A DNA stretch of 64,000 bases from Natrinema saccharevitans (GCF_001953745.1 NZ_LWLN01000001.1:1240001-1304000); one strand, 5' to 3'; numbered from the stretch's first letter, positions 28,888-39,384 are shown. Notes: generated by a model from the sequence alone, not told the origin. Program-made: numbers and translations.

Positions 28888-30324
28888 ATGAAAGAGTACG
28901 ACTTTCTGGTCGTCGGATCCGGCTCCGGGCTGGACGTGGCGAACGCGGCGGTGAATCAGGGCCAATCGGTCGCGATCGTCGAGAAGGGACGGCTCGGCGG
29001 GACCTGTCTGAACCGGGGTTGTATCCCCTCGAAGCAGTTGCTCTATCACGCCGACGTGCTGGAGACGATCGAGCGGGCCGACGAGTTCCACATCGACGCG
29101 ACCGTCGAGGACGTCGACTTCGCCGAGATCGTCCGCGAGGTCACCGCGGACGTCCACGGCAGTTCCGACTCGATCGAGCGCGGCCTCTCCTCGTCGGACC
29201 GCCACGACCTGTACCAGGCCGAGGCCCGGTTCGTCGACGAGCGGACGATCGAACTCGCCGGCGGCAACCACGACGGCGAGCGGCTCACCGCCGACACCGT
29301 CCTCGTGGCGGCCGGGACCCGCCCGGCGGTCCCGCCGATCGACGGTATCGAGTCCGTCGACTACCTCACCAGCCGGGAGGCGCTGCAACTCGAGTCGGTC
29401 CCGGACCGCCTCGTCATCGTCGGCGGCGGCTACATCGCCGCCGAACTGGGGCAGTTCTTCGGCACCTTCGGCAGCGACGTGTCGATCGTCGGCCGGCGGC
29501 CGCACCTGCTTCCCGACGCCGACGAGGAGGTGGCCACCGAGTTCACCGACCGCTACGCCGACCGGTTCGACGTCTACACCGGCTACGAGGCCACCGCGGT
29601 CGTGGAGTCGGGGGAGTCGATCACTGTCGAGGCACGGCCCTTCTCCGAGTCCGACGACGATGCGGACGCGGAGGCGGCGAGTCCCGGCGAGACGGTCTCG
29701 GTCACCGGCGACGAACTGCTCGTCGCGGCCGGCCGCGTCCCCAACACCGACACGCTGAACGTCGAAGCCGCCGGGATCGAGACCGACGCGGCCGGCTTCG
29801 TCGAGACCGACGAGTACCTGCGGACGACCGCCGACGGCGTCTGGGCGCTCGGCGACGTCGTCGGCGAGTACCTGCTGAAACACAACGCCAACCACGAGGC
29901 CCGGGCCGTCGCGCGGAACCTGTTCGGCGATGACCTCGAGCCGGTCGACTACTCGGCGATGCCCTTCGCCGTCTTCGGCTCGCCGGAGGTCGCCGGCGTC
30001 GGGCTGACCGAGGGGGAACTGCGGGAGGCCGGTCGGGAGTACGCCAAACGCACCTACCGCTACGAGGATACTGCCCGCGGGAAGGCGATGAAAGCCGAGG
30101 GGTTCGTCAAGCCGCTCATCGATCTCGAGGGCGAGATTCTGGGCTGTCACATCGTCGGCCCCGAGGCCTCGGACCTGATCCAGGAGGTCGTCGTCGCGAT
30201 GACGGCCGGCTTCGGGAGGGTTCAGGACATCCGGCAGTCGGTCCACATCCACCCCGCGCTCTCCGAGGTCGTCCAGCGGGCGTTCTCCGGGCAGTTCACT
30301 CGAGGTGGCGGGCACGATCACTGA
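28888..30324 (+). CDS. Pyridine nucleotide-disulfide reductase (class I)
   Basis: 478 residues from ATG 28888, with the FAD-binding VGSGSGLDVAN start and the redox pair in GGTCLNRGCIPSK. An NAD(P)-binding IVGGGYIAAELGQFF and the C-terminal HIHPALSEVV supply the catalytic His-Glu pair. It therefore belongs to the lipoamide dehydrogenase/mercuric reductase group. No 2-oxoacid dehydrogenase E1/E2 genes are adjacent, so a free-standing role such as reduction of bis-gamma-glutamylcystine, known in a halophile relative, is possible. The substrate is uncertain, the fold and chemistry are not. Confidence 0.92.
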   Translation: MKEYDFLVVGSGSGLDVANAAVNQGQSVAIVEKGRLGGTCLNRGCIPSKQLLYHADVLETIERADEFHIDATVEDVDFAEIVREVTADVHGSSDSIERGLSSSDRHDLYQAEARFVDERTIELAGGNHDGERLTADTVLVAAGTRPAVPPIDGIESVDYLTSREALQLESVPDRLVIVGGGYIAAELGQFFGTFGSDVSIVGRRPHLLPDADEEVATEFTDRYADRFDVYTGYEATAVVESGESITVEARPFSESDDDADAEAASPGETVSVTGDELLVAAGRVPNTDTLNVEAAGIETDAAGFVETDEYLRTTADGVWALGDVVGEYLLKHNANHEARAVARNLFGDDLEPVDYSAMPFAVFGSPEVAGVGLTEGELREAGREYAKRTYRYEDTARGKAMKAEGFVKPLIDLEGEILGCHIVGPEASDLIQEVVVAMTAGFGRVQDIRQSVHIHPALSEVVQRAFSGQFTRGGGHDH

Positions 30325-30355
30325 GACGGTTTGCCGTCCCAATGTTCCGACGGGA

Positions 30356-30389
30356 CCGCAGGCCGGCCGCGGGTAGACCGACACACGGT
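30356..30389 (+). repeat. 34-bp direct repeat, copy 1
   Basis: Begins CCGCAGG and ends ACACGGT, with 30 of 34 bases matching the copy at 30882-30915, which is 526 nt away in the same orientation. It lies upstream of the small gene at 30492. Confidence 0.65.
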
Positions 30390-30491
30390 GACGGTACTCC
30401 GTCTCAGAGAGCGTCCCGAATACGGAGCGTCTGCATCACCGCGATCGCGACCCCCACAGTATTATTTCGCTCGCTTCCCTACGGTGTCGGG

Positions 30492-30758
30492 ATGGCAGAC
30501 ACGGAAAGCAGAGGAGAGACGCGAGCAGACGACGAGAACCGACGCGAAGACGACTCACCGGACTCGGTCCCGGAGTGTCATCGCCGTGGCTGCACCGAGC
30601 GAGCGACGTTCGTCGCCCTCGAGCGATATCAGGAAGAAACCGGCCACGGTGCCGTCGAGGCGGAGGCGGCCCTCTGTCAAGACCACGCCGCCGAAGAGAG
30701 TCCCGCGAATCTCGATGGCAATTACGCGGAGTACGTGTTTCGCGTCGAACCGCTCTAA
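30492..30758 (+). CDS. Small haloarchaeal protein with Cys/His cluster
   Basis: 88 residues, ATG at 30492. A charged, low-complexity first 27 residues are followed by a compact region with CHRRGCTERATF and LCQDHAAEE, a possible Cys-Cys-Cys-His zinc site, and a final EYVFRVEPL strand. I do not recognise a named family. No operon partner: flanking small genes are more than 200 nt away. Confidence 0.65.
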   Translation: MADTESRGETRADDENRREDDSPDSVPECHRRGCTERATFVALERYQEETGHGAVEAEAALCQDHAAEESPANLDGNYAEYVFRVEPL

Positions 30759-30881
30759 GAGACGCGGGACGTGGACACGGCATGATCAAACGGGACCCGT
30801 CCGATTCTGGCTACAGTGGTCTCGTCTCCCACCGATACGGTTTCCCGTCGTACCGGTTCCTGTCAGCCATTGCCGGTGTCC

Positions 30882-30915
30882 CCGCAGGACGGTCGCGGGT
30901 ACACCGATACACGGT
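30882..30915 (+). repeat. 34-bp direct repeat, copy 2
   Basis: The same 34 bases as at 30356-30389 with four substitutions, upstream of the amphi-Trp gene (30987). Both copies are thus 70-100 nt before a small gene, which may mark a duplicated promoter segment. Confidence 0.65.
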
Positions 30916-30986
30916 ACAAGAATCCTGTATGAGCAGTTCGAGAACGGACCACACCTCTATTACGATACGGAACGTGAAGAAAATCG

Positions 30987-31229
30987 ATGCCAGAAGAGCA
31001 ACTGTTCAAGCTCGAGGACCAGCGGACGAGAACCGAAATCGCGGCGGCGCTACGCGATGCCGCCGAACAGATCGAATCCGGCTCCGTCGAGTTGAAGAGC
31101 GAAACGGATTCGAGAGACGTTACCGTCCCGAAAAACGCCCGATTTGAAACCGAACTCGAACGACTCACTGATTCGGAAACGGGAGAAAAGCGGTACGAAC
31201 TCGAGTACGAGATCAGGTGGACCGAGTGA
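30987..31229 (+). CDS. Amphi-Trp domain protein
   Basis: 80 residues. The N-terminal amphipathic helices (FKLEDQRTRTEIAAALRDAAEQIESG) and the closing beta strands ending in EYEIRWTE match the amphi-Trp domain, a small haloarchaeal and bacterial domain with a conserved terminal tryptophan and no established biochemical role. It stands alone, with a 34-bp repeat 72 nt before the start. Confidence 0.88.
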   Translation: MPEEQLFKLEDQRTRTEIAAALRDAAEQIESGSVELKSETDSRDVTVPKNARFETELERLTDSETGEKRYELEYEIRWTE

Positions 31230-31471
31230 CGCTCCCGTCGTTTTGAGTCCGTCCGCTGTATCCAGCACGCCACTCCGAGCCGCCACCGAGGATTTCGACG
31301 AGGGATGGACCGTCCGAGTCCGACTCCGGCGAGACGATACCGTTCCATCGCAGTCCGTCCCGATCTCGGAACCTCTCGTCTCGGCTGATCCTCGACACCG
31401 CCGACGGGTCCGTGTCCACGGCACACGACCGCCGTTCCCTTTTATCAGTCGCCGGTCTACCATCCCCCGTA

Positions 31472-31828
31472 ATGACGAACGCGGCAATCGTAATTCTGGC
31501 AGGCACCGACTCCCACAGCGACCTCGGGCGACTCGTCAACGGCCTCGAGGCCGCCCGGGAGTTCGCCGAGAACCCCGACGACGACCTCGAACTCGTCTTC
31601 GACGGGGCCAGCACGCAGTGGATCCCGGAACTGGAAGACGAGGACCACGACTACCACGACCTCTACCGGTCGGTCAGCGACGAGGCGGCGGCCTGTGACT
31701 ACTGTTCGGGCGCGTTCGGCGTCGAGGATGCCGTCAACGACGCCGGCATCGTCACGGTCGACGACAACGACGGTCACCCGAGCATCCGCTCGCTGGTCGA
31801 CGACGACTACGATATCATTACCTTCTAA
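31472..31828 (+). CDS. DsrE-family-like small protein
   Basis: 118 residues. The first strand AAIVILAGTDSHSDLGRLVNGLEAA and an ELVFDGASTQW strand followed by helices fit the DsrE/DsrF-like fold. A CDYCSGAFG motif with two cysteines lies where other members carry the persulfide cysteine. The function may be sulfur exchange, but it is far from the sulfur operon at 2-6 kb. It precedes top6B by 120 nt. Confidence 0.75.
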   Translation: MTNAAIVILAGTDSHSDLGRLVNGLEAAREFAENPDDDLELVFDGASTQWIPELEDEDHDYHDLYRSVSDEAAACDYCSGAFGVEDAVNDAGIVTVDDNDGHPSIRSLVDDDYDIITF

Positions 31829-31948
31829 CGCGGCGAGGACCCGCCAGCAGACCGGTCCGCGGCACCGACGACGCGAAAACGCCGCTGCGGATTCACTTTC
31901 ACTCCGGTAGCACACACCTTTTAGCCTCCCCGTTAGTACAGGGAGACG

Positions 31949-34423
31949 ATGACGTCGTTCCAGTCGACACTCGGTGACGAGTCGGGGATCGCCGAGGAAC
32001 TGGCCGAGAGCCAGCAGTCGATCTCCATCGCCGAGTTCTTCGAGAAGAACAAGCACATGCTCGGCTTCGACAGCGGCGCTCGAGGCCTCGTCACGGCCGT
32101 CAAGGAGGCCGTCGACAACGCCCTGGACGCCGCCGAGGAGTCGGGAATTCTCCCGGATATCTACGTCGAGATCGAGGAGACCGGCGACTACTACCGCCTG
32201 ATCGTCGAGGACAACGGACCGGGGCTGACAAAGGAATCGCTCCCGAAAGTCTTCGGGAAACTGCTCTATGGCTCTCGCTTTCACGCACGCGAACAATCGC
32301 GCGGCCAGCAGGGGATCGGGATCTCCGCGGCCGTCCTCTACTCCCAACTGACCAGCGGCAAGCCCGCGAAGATTACCAGCCGCACGCAGGGCTCCGAGGA
32401 GGCCGAATACTTCGAACTCATCGTCGACACCGACGACAACGAGCCCGAGATCAGCGTCGAGGAGACCACGACCTGGGACCGCCCCCACGGGACGCGCATC
32501 GAACTCGAGATGGAGGCGAACATGCGCGCCCGCCAGCAGCTCCACGACTACATCAAGCACACGGCGGTCGTCAACCCCCACGCCCGCCTCGAGCTGCGCG
32601 AACCGCAGGAACACTTCAAGTTCGAGCGCGCGACCGACCAGCTCCCCGCGGAGACCGAAGAGATCCGGCCCCACCCCCACGGGGTCGAACTCGGCACCGT
32701 GATGAAGATGCTCGCGGCGACGGACTCCCAGACGGTTTCGGGGTTCGTCCAGGAGGAGTTCACTCGCGTCGGGAAAAAGACCGCCGACTCGATCATCGAC
32801 GAGTTCCGCGACCGCCACTACGGCCGGGAGATGCGCTGGCGGCCGCCGGCGGCCCACGAGGACGTGGATCTCGAGGCCGCCGTCGCCGACGCCACCGCGA
32901 ACAAGGGTGCCGAGGCGACGGCCGCGTTCGCCGCGGCCATCGCCGACGGAGTCGACGACTACGACCGCATCGCCCACCACGAACTGCTCGAGACCGTCGA
33001 GGCAGCGGCCGAGACGGTCGAAGCGGACCACGGAACGACGTTCGGCGACACCGTCCGGGAAAACGCCGTCGAGGCCGTCTGGCTCGAGTTGATCGACGCC
33101 GTCGAGACGGACGAGTCGAAAGGTGACGTCGACGCCGACGACGGCTCGCGACTGGTCGCCGACCTCTACGACCTCGCGGACGAGGCGACGAGTACCCGCA
33201 AGGACGACGAGACCGTCCACGCCTTCGCCGACCGGCTCGGGGCCGCGTTCGGGGACGAACTCGCGGACGGCGACGACGAGGGGAACGTCCGCCACCGGCT
33301 CACGCGGACGCGGCTTCGGGGGTTCGTCGATCGCGCGGCCGACCTCACCGAGGAGTACGACGACGTTTCCTTCGGCGAGACGGCCCGCGAAAACGTCACC
33401 GACGCGATCTGGGACGTGATGGCGACCGTACCCGACGATCCGCCGCTGGTGCGGGAGCTGAACGACGACCGCGATGCCACCAGCGACCTCGTCGACGCGA
33501 TGCGCGCGACCGATATCATGGCACCGCCGACGCGGTGTCTCTCGCCCATCTCCGAGGACCTTATCACCGCCGGCCTCGAGAAGGAGTTCGACGCGGACTT
33601 CTACGCCTCGGCGACCCGCGACGCGGGCGTCTCCGGCGGCGACCCGTTCATCGTCGAAGCCGGGATCGCCTACGGCGGCGACCTCCCCGCGGAGGGAACC
33701 GGCGAGGTCATGCGCTTTGCCAACCGGGTCCCGCTGGTCTACCAGCGCGGGGCCTGTGCCACGACGGACGTGGTCAAGTCGATCGGCTGGCGCAACTACG
33801 GGTTAGACCAGCCCGGCGGCTCCGGCCTGCCCAACGGGCCGGTCGTGATCATGGTCCACGTCGCCTCGACGAACGTCCCCTTCACCAGCGAGTCGAAAGA
33901 CGCCGTCGCGAACGTCCCCGAGATCGAAGACGAGATCGAACTCGCGATCCGGGAGGCCGCTCGCGATCTCAAGAGCTACCTCAACAAACGGCGCTCGATG
34001 CAACAGCGCCGGAAGAAACAGAACGTCCTCGGGAAGATCCTCCCGGAGATGGCCACGAAGGTCGCCGAAGTAACCGGCCGCGACGAGCCCGATATCGACG
34101 ACGCGATCGCCCGAATCATGAACAACGTCCTCGTCGAACGACAGGTCGAAGAAAACGGCGACGGGCGGGCCGTCTCGGTCGTCGTCGAGAACAACTCCGG
34201 GACGAACGAGACCCTCGAGATCACCGACATCGTCTCGGCCGAACCGCGGAAACTCTCGGACGGCGCGACCGTCGTCGAGATGGACGGCGAGTGGTTCGTC
34301 AAGTGGGAACCCGAGGTCCCGAGTGACGACGAGGCGGCCCTCGAGTACGAGGTACCGGACGACGTGACCTTCGATCTGGACGTCAAAGGCGTCGAAAGCG
34401 AGAAACTGACCGTAAACCAATGA
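31949..34423 (+). CDS. top6B: DNA topoisomerase VI subunit B
   Basis: 824 residues. GHKL ATPase motifs [13 protein letters not shown] (Mg-binding Asn) and [13 protein letters not shown] are followed by [20 protein letters not shown]. The H2TH insert, transducer (with the invariant lysine region) and C-terminal Ig-like domain ([16 protein letters not shown]) follow. An acidic insertion of roughly 170 residues (about positions 300-500) is longer than in thermophile enzymes and is typical of halophile versions. It is the first gene of the top6B-top6A operon, with an ACCTTTTAG promoter box 35 nt before the start. Confidence 0.98.
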   Translation: MTSFQSTLGDESGIAEELAESQQSISIAEFFEKNKHMLGFDSGARGLVTAVKEAVDNALDAAEESGILPDIYVEIEETGDYYRLIVEDNGPGLTKESLPKVFGKLLYGSRFHAREQSRGQQGIGISAAVLYSQLTSGKPAKITSRTQGSEEAEYFELIVDTDDNEPEISVEETTTWDRPHGTRIELEMEANMRARQQLHDYIKHTAVVNPHARLELREPQEHFKFERATDQLPAETEEIRPHPHGVELGTVMKMLAATDSQTVSGFVQEEFTRVGKKTADSIIDEFRDRHYGREMRWRPPAAHEDVDLEAAVADATANKGAEATAAFAAAIADGVDDYDRIAHHELLETVEAAAETVEADHGTTFGDTVRENAVEAVWLELIDAVETDESKGDVDADDGSRLVADLYDLADEATSTRKDDETVHAFADRLGAAFGDELADGDDEGNVRHRLTRTRLRGFVDRAADLTEEYDDVSFGETARENVTDAIWDVMATVPDDPPLVRELNDDRDATSDLVDAMRATDIMAPPTRCLSPISEDLITAGLEKEFDADFYASATRDAGVSGGDPFIVEAGIAYGGDLPAEGTGEVMRFANRVPLVYQRGACATTDVVKSIGWRNYGLDQPGGSGLPNGPVVIMVHVASTNVPFTSESKDAVANVPEIEDEIELAIREAARDLKSYLNKRRSMQQRRKKQNVLGKILPEMATKVAEVTGRDEPDIDDAIARIMNNVLVERQVEENGDGRAVSVVVENNSGTNETLEITDIVSAEPRKLSDGATVVEMDGEWFVKWEPEVPSDDEAALEYEVPDDVTFDLDVKGVESEKLTVNQ

Positions 34424-35511
34424 GCGCAGACGACACTCAGGAAGCCAGAGAGCAGTTGATCGATCTCGCAGCGCAGTTCTACGACCAGTTCGAACTGGGC
34501 GAGATCCCTCACATGTCCGTGCCGACGCGGACGAAGAACAACATCGAGTACGACGAGGACAGCGACGTCTGGGTCTACGGCGATCGGGAGTCGACCCGGT
34601 CGGCCAACTCGGTCCAGGGCGCTCGAAAGCTCCTGAAGGCGGTCTACACGATCGAGTTCCTCGCCGAGCAACTCGAGGAGGACCGTTCCTCGACCCTGCG
34701 TGAACTCTACTACCTCTCGGAGAGCTGGGACAACGAGGAGGCGCAGTTCTCGAGCCAGGACGAGTCGAACAACCTCGTCGAGGACCTCGAGATCGTCTCG
34801 GGGGTCACCCGCGAGGACTTCCACATGCGCCCCGAGGAATCGGGCGCGACGATCATGGGTCCGCTGCACCTGCGAGAGCAGACCCGCCGCGGCGAGCGCG
34901 AGATCCACTGTCAGGAGGACGTCGGCGAGGGCGGCTACCAGATCCCGAACAATCCGGACACGATCGAGTTTCTGGACTGCGACGCCGACTTCATCCTCGC
35001 GGTCGAGACCGGTGGGATGCGCGATCGACTCGTCGAGAACGGCTTCGACGAGGAGTACGACGCCCTGATCGTCCACCTGAAGGGCCAGCCCGCCCGCGCG
35101 ACCCGCCGGATCACCAAACGGCTCCACGACGAACTCGGCCTGCCGGTCACCGTGTTTACGGACGGCGACCCGTGGTCGTACCGCATCTACGGCTCGGTGG
35201 CCTACGGCTCGATCAAGTCCGCCCACCTCTCGGAGTATCTGGCGACCCCCGAGGCGGACTTCATCGGCATTCAGCCCGCCGACATCGTCGAGTACGACCT
35301 CCCCTCCGACCCGCTGTCGGATTCGGACGTCAACGCCCTCGAGAGCGAACTCGAGGACCCGCGGTTCCAGACCGACTACTGGGAGGAACAGATCGAACTC
35401 CAGCTCGACCTCGGGAAGAAGTCCGAACAGCAGTCGCTGGCCTCCCGGGGGCTGGACTTCGTGACCGACACCTATCTCCCCGAGCGACTCGACGCGATGG
35501 GTGTCCTGTAA
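34420..35511 (+). CDS. top6A: DNA topoisomerase VI subunit A
   Basis: 363 residues. A winged-helix (CAP-like) domain carries the active tyrosine in [10 protein letters not shown] (residues 97-98, Spo11-like), and the Toprim domain has the [10 protein letters not shown] metal site. It cuts both DNA strands with two-base overhangs and passes a duplex with energy from Top6B. Its ATG overlaps the top6B stop by 4 nt, giving equal supply. Gyrase lies about 8 kb away on the opposite strand. Haloarchaea often have all four topoisomerase genes together, so this split is a rearrangement if that layout is ancestral. Confidence 0.98.
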   Translation: MSADDTQEAREQLIDLAAQFYDQFELGEIPHMSVPTRTKNNIEYDEDSDVWVYGDRESTRSANSVQGARKLLKAVYTIEFLAEQLEEDRSSTLRELYYLSESWDNEEAQFSSQDESNNLVEDLEIVSGVTREDFHMRPEESGATIMGPLHLREQTRRGEREIHCQEDVGEGGYQIPNNPDTIEFLDCDADFILAVETGGMRDRLVENGFDEEYDALIVHLKGQPARATRRITKRLHDELGLPVTVFTDGDPWSYRIYGSVAYGSIKSAHLSEYLATPEADFIGIQPADIVEYDLPSDPLSDSDVNALESELEDPRFQTDYWEEQIELQLDLGKKSEQQSLASRGLDFVTDTYLPERLDAMGVL

Positions 35512-35589
35512 GGCCCCCACTCCGATCGAATCTCGACACGCGCGGGCCGCCCACCGGAAATCGCGACCGGAACGGACTGACGGCGTCCG

Positions 35590-36945
35590 TCAGCCGATGT
35601 AGCCGAGCCGGACCGCCGCGCCCATCGCGCCGAAGAGCAACACGAACGCGAGGCTGACGACGTAGTAGGCGTGCCAGGCCCGCGAGGGGCGGAACGGCTC
35701 GGGCAGGTTCTTCTCGACGACGTACCAGTTCGCGGGATAGAAGAAGATCTCCGTGACCGCGAGTATCGCGGCGACGTAGAGCAACAGCGTCACCGGGACC
35801 TCCCCCAGCGCGAGGACCATCGCGCTACTGACCGCGACGACGCCGACGACGACGAGTTTCCGCACCCGCTCGCTGTCGACGTCGTCGTTCTCGAGAGCCA
35901 TCGGGAGGATGTCACCGGTGGCGCGGGCTGCGCCGTCGAGCAGGGTGATGACCGTCGAGTACAGCGCGGCGAACCCGCCCAGCAGCATGGCGTAGTACGA
36001 CCACTCGCCGAAGGAGTCGCTCAGAATCGAGCCGATCGCGAACGCGAGGTTCGCGTCCGTCGGCGGCTCCGGATAGAGAACGTTCGACGCCAGCATCACC
36101 ATCGCGACGATCAGCAGGAAGCTGAAGGCGTAGCCGATATTGAAGTCGCGCCGACCGGTCCGGATCCACGCCCGGATGTAGTCGTGGTGTTTCGGATCGT
36201 CGGGGTCGAGCCCCCGCTCCTCGAGTTCGCTCGCGCCCTCTCCTTTCGCCATGCTCCAGCTGCCGATCAGGATGCTCGTGCTGAAGCCGGTCGGAGCGAA
36301 GCCCGCGGCGGCGGCGAACAGGCCGACGAAGGCCGGCCCGGTCAGGTCCGGCACCGCGAACGCCGTTTCGGCGACGACGTCGCCCGACGGCGGGCCGACG
36401 ATCACGCCCAGCAGGACGAGGACGCCCAGCGCGATCGTAAAGGCGATCAGGGCCGTCTCGAGCAGGCTGTATCGCGAGAGGGCCACGAGCAGGCCCGCAC
36501 CGCCGACGAAGACGACGTAGGCCATCGCGGCGGTGAACCACTCCGGGGTCAGGGCGGCGACGAACGCCGCGGTGTTCATCCCGACGCTGGCCGTGATGAA
36601 CGTGTACATCCCCGTGAACACGAGGATCGTCACCCACAGCGCCCAGTTCTTCGGGCCGGGCAGCTGGTCGTAGGCTTCGATCGGGTTCGCGCCGACGCCG
36701 TAGTTGTAGCGGATCCCGAGTTCCCAGGCCCCGTACTTCGCGGCGTAGATCAATCCGAACATCCAGATCGCGACCAGGCCGAAGGTCCCGCCGAGGGTGG
36801 GCGCCAGCACGATGTGGCTGCCGCCGATGCTGATCAGCGCCCACAGCATCGACGGGCCGAAGTGTTCCCTGAAGAACCCGCGCCAGTCCCGCTCGGGATA
36901 CTCGAGGTCAGCCTCGGGGATCTCCGTCGCTCCCTCACCGCTCAT
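35590..36945 (-). CDS. Nramp-family-like divalent metal transporter
   Basis: 451 residues from ATG 36945, with a GTG 9 nt upstream also in frame. Eleven or so membrane helices follow a soluble, acidic start. The Nramp core order is recognisable. However, the first-helix metal site normally DPGN reads LISIGGSHIVLAPTLGG, and the sixth-helix MPH is replaced near GFAPTGFSTSIL. Transporters that lost these residues carry other ions (NRMT-type magnesium carriers, for example). So a metal transporter is likely but Mn/Fe specificity is not. Divergent gene 37193 and no DtxR palindrome are seen nearby. Confidence 0.8.
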   Translation of the reverse strand: MSGEGATEIPEADLEYPERDWRGFFREHFGPSMLWALISIGGSHIVLAPTLGGTFGLVAIWMFGLIYAAKYGAWELGIRYNYGVGANPIEAYDQLPGPKNWALWVTILVFTGMYTFITASVGMNTAAFVAALTPEWFTAAMAYVVFVGGAGLLVALSRYSLLETALIAFTIALGVLVLLGVIVGPPSGDVVAETAFAVPDLTGPAFVGLFAAAAGFAPTGFSTSILIGSWSMAKGEGASELEERGLDPDDPKHHDYIRAWIRTGRRDFNIGYAFSFLLIVAMVMLASNVLYPEPPTDANLAFAIGSILSDSFGEWSYYAMLLGGFAALYSTVITLLDGAARATGDILPMALENDDVDSERVRKLVVVGVVAVSSAMVLALGEVPVTLLLYVAAILAVTEIFFYPANWYVVEKNLPEPFRPSRAWHAYYVVSLAFVLLFGAMGAAVRLGYIG

Positions 36946-37192
36946 CGGGATCACCCGTCTTCGGTATCGGACTCCCGTGTGCTGGGTATGTCGACCCGGC
37001 CTGTCTCGTCCGCAACACTATGGTACCGTTCGGCATGAGTGTCGGAGAATTCCGGAGGGAGTACTTATACCGTGCGACTCCGGCGCGTGCCGCGGGTCGA
37101 ACCGGGCTCAGTCACGGCCCGAGCCGGCGCCCTGTGACTGCAGGTGCAACCGGTTCCCGTCTGCGCGGCCACTCACCGTCTAGAACGGTGGC

Positions 37193-37498
37193 ATGGCGGA
37201 CGACAAAGACGACCAACGGCCGTTGCACAGCGACCCCGACGAGGGCGCGATAGACGAGCCGACGACCTCGGGCGCACAGGAGGCCGACGAGACCGCGTGG
37301 ATGATGAAAGAGGGGGTCACGGTCGGGCTGATCGCCATCGGTGCCATGGTCCTCCTCGGGCTCGGTCTCCTGCAGGGGTCCGGCCTCGTCGACTTCTTCG
37401 CGCCGATCGCCGACTCGGGGCTCGGGCAGTGGCTCGCACTCGGCGCGGTGGCCCTGGCCGCGATCGCACTTTTCGCCTGGTCTCGAGCCGGCGTGTGA
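37193..37498 (+). CDS. Small two-helix membrane protein
   Basis: 101 residues. The first 40 are hydrophilic and acidic, then helices at about 43-63 and 78-98, with a RAGV end. There is no motif. The transcription box TACTTATACC at about 37070 is over 100 nt upstream, which would leave a long leader if used. It lies in a divergent position to the Nramp-like gene and converges with the UlaG-like MBL gene 18 nt away. Confidence 0.6.
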   Translation: MADDKDDQRPLHSDPDEGAIDEPTTSGAQEADETAWMMKEGVTVGLIAIGAMVLLGLGLLQGSGLVDFFAPIADSGLGQWLALGAVALAAIALFAWSRAGV

Positions 37499-37516
37499 GT
37501 ACGGCCGCCGGCGCGC

Positions 37517-38215
37517 CTACTCGTCGAGGACGACCGGGACGCCGCGGGTCGCCACGTCGACGACGAACGCCTCGGCGTCGGCGGCGAGCGTCCCGTCCGC
37601 GTCGTAGTGGACCGGCAGGACTAGATCGGGGCGAATCTCGCTCGCCAGCGACGCGGCCTCACGGCGGTCCATCGTGACCGAACCGCCGATCGGCGGGAGC
37701 AGGAGGTCGATCTCGAGCGACTCGTGGAGCGGGAGGGCGTCGGTGCCGCCGGGCCAGAACGCCGTGATCCCGTCGACCGTTACGCCGAAGCCACAGCCCT
37801 GTCCCGCCGGATGTGCGGGGATGCCGTCCGCATCGGTGTGTGGCCCGGCGGGATCGTTGTACGCCGGCGTCGTGAACAGATCCAGCGGGCCGAGGACGAA
37901 CGACTCGTCCGCACGGACGCGTTCGACGTCGAAGGGGAGGTCGTCGAGGCGCTCGTCGACGCCGTCGATCTCGCCCGCGTCGACCGACTCGTGAACGACG
38001 ACCAGTGCGTCGTCGCGAGCGACCCGCCGGATCGCGTCGGGATCGTAGTGGTGACCGTGAGAGACGAGGATCAGGTCGCCGTCACGCGGCTCGAGGTCTT
38101 TCAGTATCCGCTCCGGTCCGGGATCGGTGTAGACGACCGCGCCGGTCTGGCCCGCGAGGCGCACGGTGGCGTGGCCGAGCCAGTCGACGGTCACCGCGTC
38201 GAATCGAACTGTCAT
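37517..38215 (-). CDS. MBL-fold hydrolase (UlaG/lactonase-like)
   Basis: 232 residues from ATG 38215. It has DWLGHATVRLAG at the first strand, then SHGHHYDPDAIRRVA (two-zinc site), AYNDPAGPHTDADG, and IGGSVTMDRREAASLA. The GHATVRL/SHGHHYD arrangement is that of the UlaG-like MBL family, in which some members hydrolyse lactones or phosphodiesters. There is no signal peptide. Convergent with the gene at 37193, it has no operon partner. Confidence 0.85.
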   Translation of the reverse strand: MTVRFDAVTVDWLGHATVRLAGQTGAVVYTDPGPERILKDLEPRDGDLILVSHGHHYDPDAIRRVARDDALVVVHESVDAGEIDGVDERLDDLPFDVERVRADESFVLGPLDLFTTPAYNDPAGPHTDADGIPAHPAGQGCGFGVTVDGITAFWPGGTDALPLHESLEIDLLLPPIGGSVTMDRREAASLASEIRPDLVLPVHYDADGTLAADAEAFVVDVATRGVPVVLDE

Positions 38216-38314
38216 GCCCGAAGACACAGGCGAGAGATCCGAAAAGGCTTCTCTCGAGGGCCGTGAGCGGCCCCGGTCGTCGGCCGGTCGAGTGTTGGCT
38301 CCTGCGTGGCCGGT

Positions 38315-39052
38315 TCAGGGAATTCGGACCGAATGCTCGAGGGTGCCGACGCCTTCGACCTCGATTTCGACGGTGTCGCCGTCCGAGAGCGGGCCGACGC
38401 CCTCGGGCGTGCCCGTCGCGATCACGTCGCCGGGCTCTAGGGTGAGATACGTCGTGATCTCGGCGATCAGTTCCGGGATCGGGAAGATAAGTTGCTCGCG
38501 GGAGCCGTCCTGCTTCAGGTCACCGTTGACGCGAGTCCGTACGGACGCGTCCGCGGGGACTTCGTCGGGGGTCGCCAGCACCGGTCCGATCGGGGCCGCG
38601 CCGTCGAAGGCCTTCCCGCGGACCCAGTTCTGTTCCTGGCGCTGATCGTCGCGGTTCGAGAGGTCGTCGACACAGGTAAAGCCTGCCACGACGTCCATCG
38701 CGTCGGCTTCGGAGACGTGGTGGCACTGCTCGCCGATGACGACGCCGAGTTCGGCCTCGTGGTCGATCCGCTCCTTGCCCGCAGGCAGGGTGACGGTGTC
38801 GCCGTGGGCCGCCAGCGTGTTCGGCGGCTTCAGGAAGAGCAAGGGTCGATCAGGCACCTCGGAGTCGAGTTCCGCCGCGTGGTCGGCGTAGTTCTTTCCG
38901 ATACAGACGATCTTCGACGGCTCCGTCGGCGGTAACACGTCGATCTCGTCGCTCTCGAGGTCGTAGCTTTCCGTTCCGAACTGGACCGTGCCGTTCTCGT
39001 ACTCGCCGCGGCGGACGGCACCGGCCGGGTCGCGAAAGCGGACGTATTTCAT
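38315..39052 (-). CDS. Fumarylacetoacetate hydrolase family protein
   Basis: 245 residues, a single FAH domain. KIVCIGKNYADHAAEL opens the catalytic core, and the divalent-metal ligands come from DHEAELGVVIGE with Glu/Asp residues further on (GVGPLSDGDTVEIEVEG). The family covers acylpyruvate hydrolysis, oxaloacetate decarboxylation and aromatic-ring degradation, so a precise substrate is not given. No aromatic-degradation genes accompany it. Confidence 0.9.
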   Translation of the reverse strand: MKYVRFRDPAGAVRRGEYENGTVQFGTESYDLESDEIDVLPPTEPSKIVCIGKNYADHAAELDSEVPDRPLLFLKPPNTLAAHGDTVTLPAGKERIDHEAELGVVIGEQCHHVSEADAMDVVAGFTCVDDLSNRDDQRQEQNWVRGKAFDGAAPIGPVLATPDEVPADASVRTRVNGDLKQDGSREQLIFPIPELIAEITTYLTLEPGDVIATGTPEGVGPLSDGDTVEIEVEGVGTLEHSVRIP

Positions 39053-39384
39053 GCTCGGTGGAATGGACACCGGGGATCAAAAGCGTTGAGAAGCCGGACG
39101 GTCCGAGGGGTGGCCTGCGGGCCTCGGAAAGGGCGACGCCGTCCTCGAAAACACGGGGCCGGTCGACGCGAGCGACGTGACTCCGCCGATCGTCGCCCTG
39201 CCGGGACTCGAGCGGGAACCGAATGGTGTTCGTATCCTGATGAGTCAGCGTGCGTGACCTCGTGGCAGTGCCGGATCGGAACGGAACGCTTTTCATTAGC
39301 CCTCGGCAACAAGCAGTTGCGAGACGCGCTCCGTTGGCGAGGTGGACACAGTCCGTTGCGGCTCGGTGCGCGAACGCAATGAAC
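39053..39384. other. Intergenic stretch before tRNA-Glu
   Basis: 332 bases without a gene. A TTTTCATTAG box near 39290 may be the tRNA promoter. GCTCCGTTGG at 39328-39337 repeats the first 10 bases of the tRNA 57 nt upstream of it. I see no other structure. Confidence 0.4.

Noticed and set aside
39328-39337. Ten-base copy of the tRNA-Glu start
   Set aside because: Ten bases in GC-rich DNA can occur by chance, and the following sequence does not resemble a tRNA.
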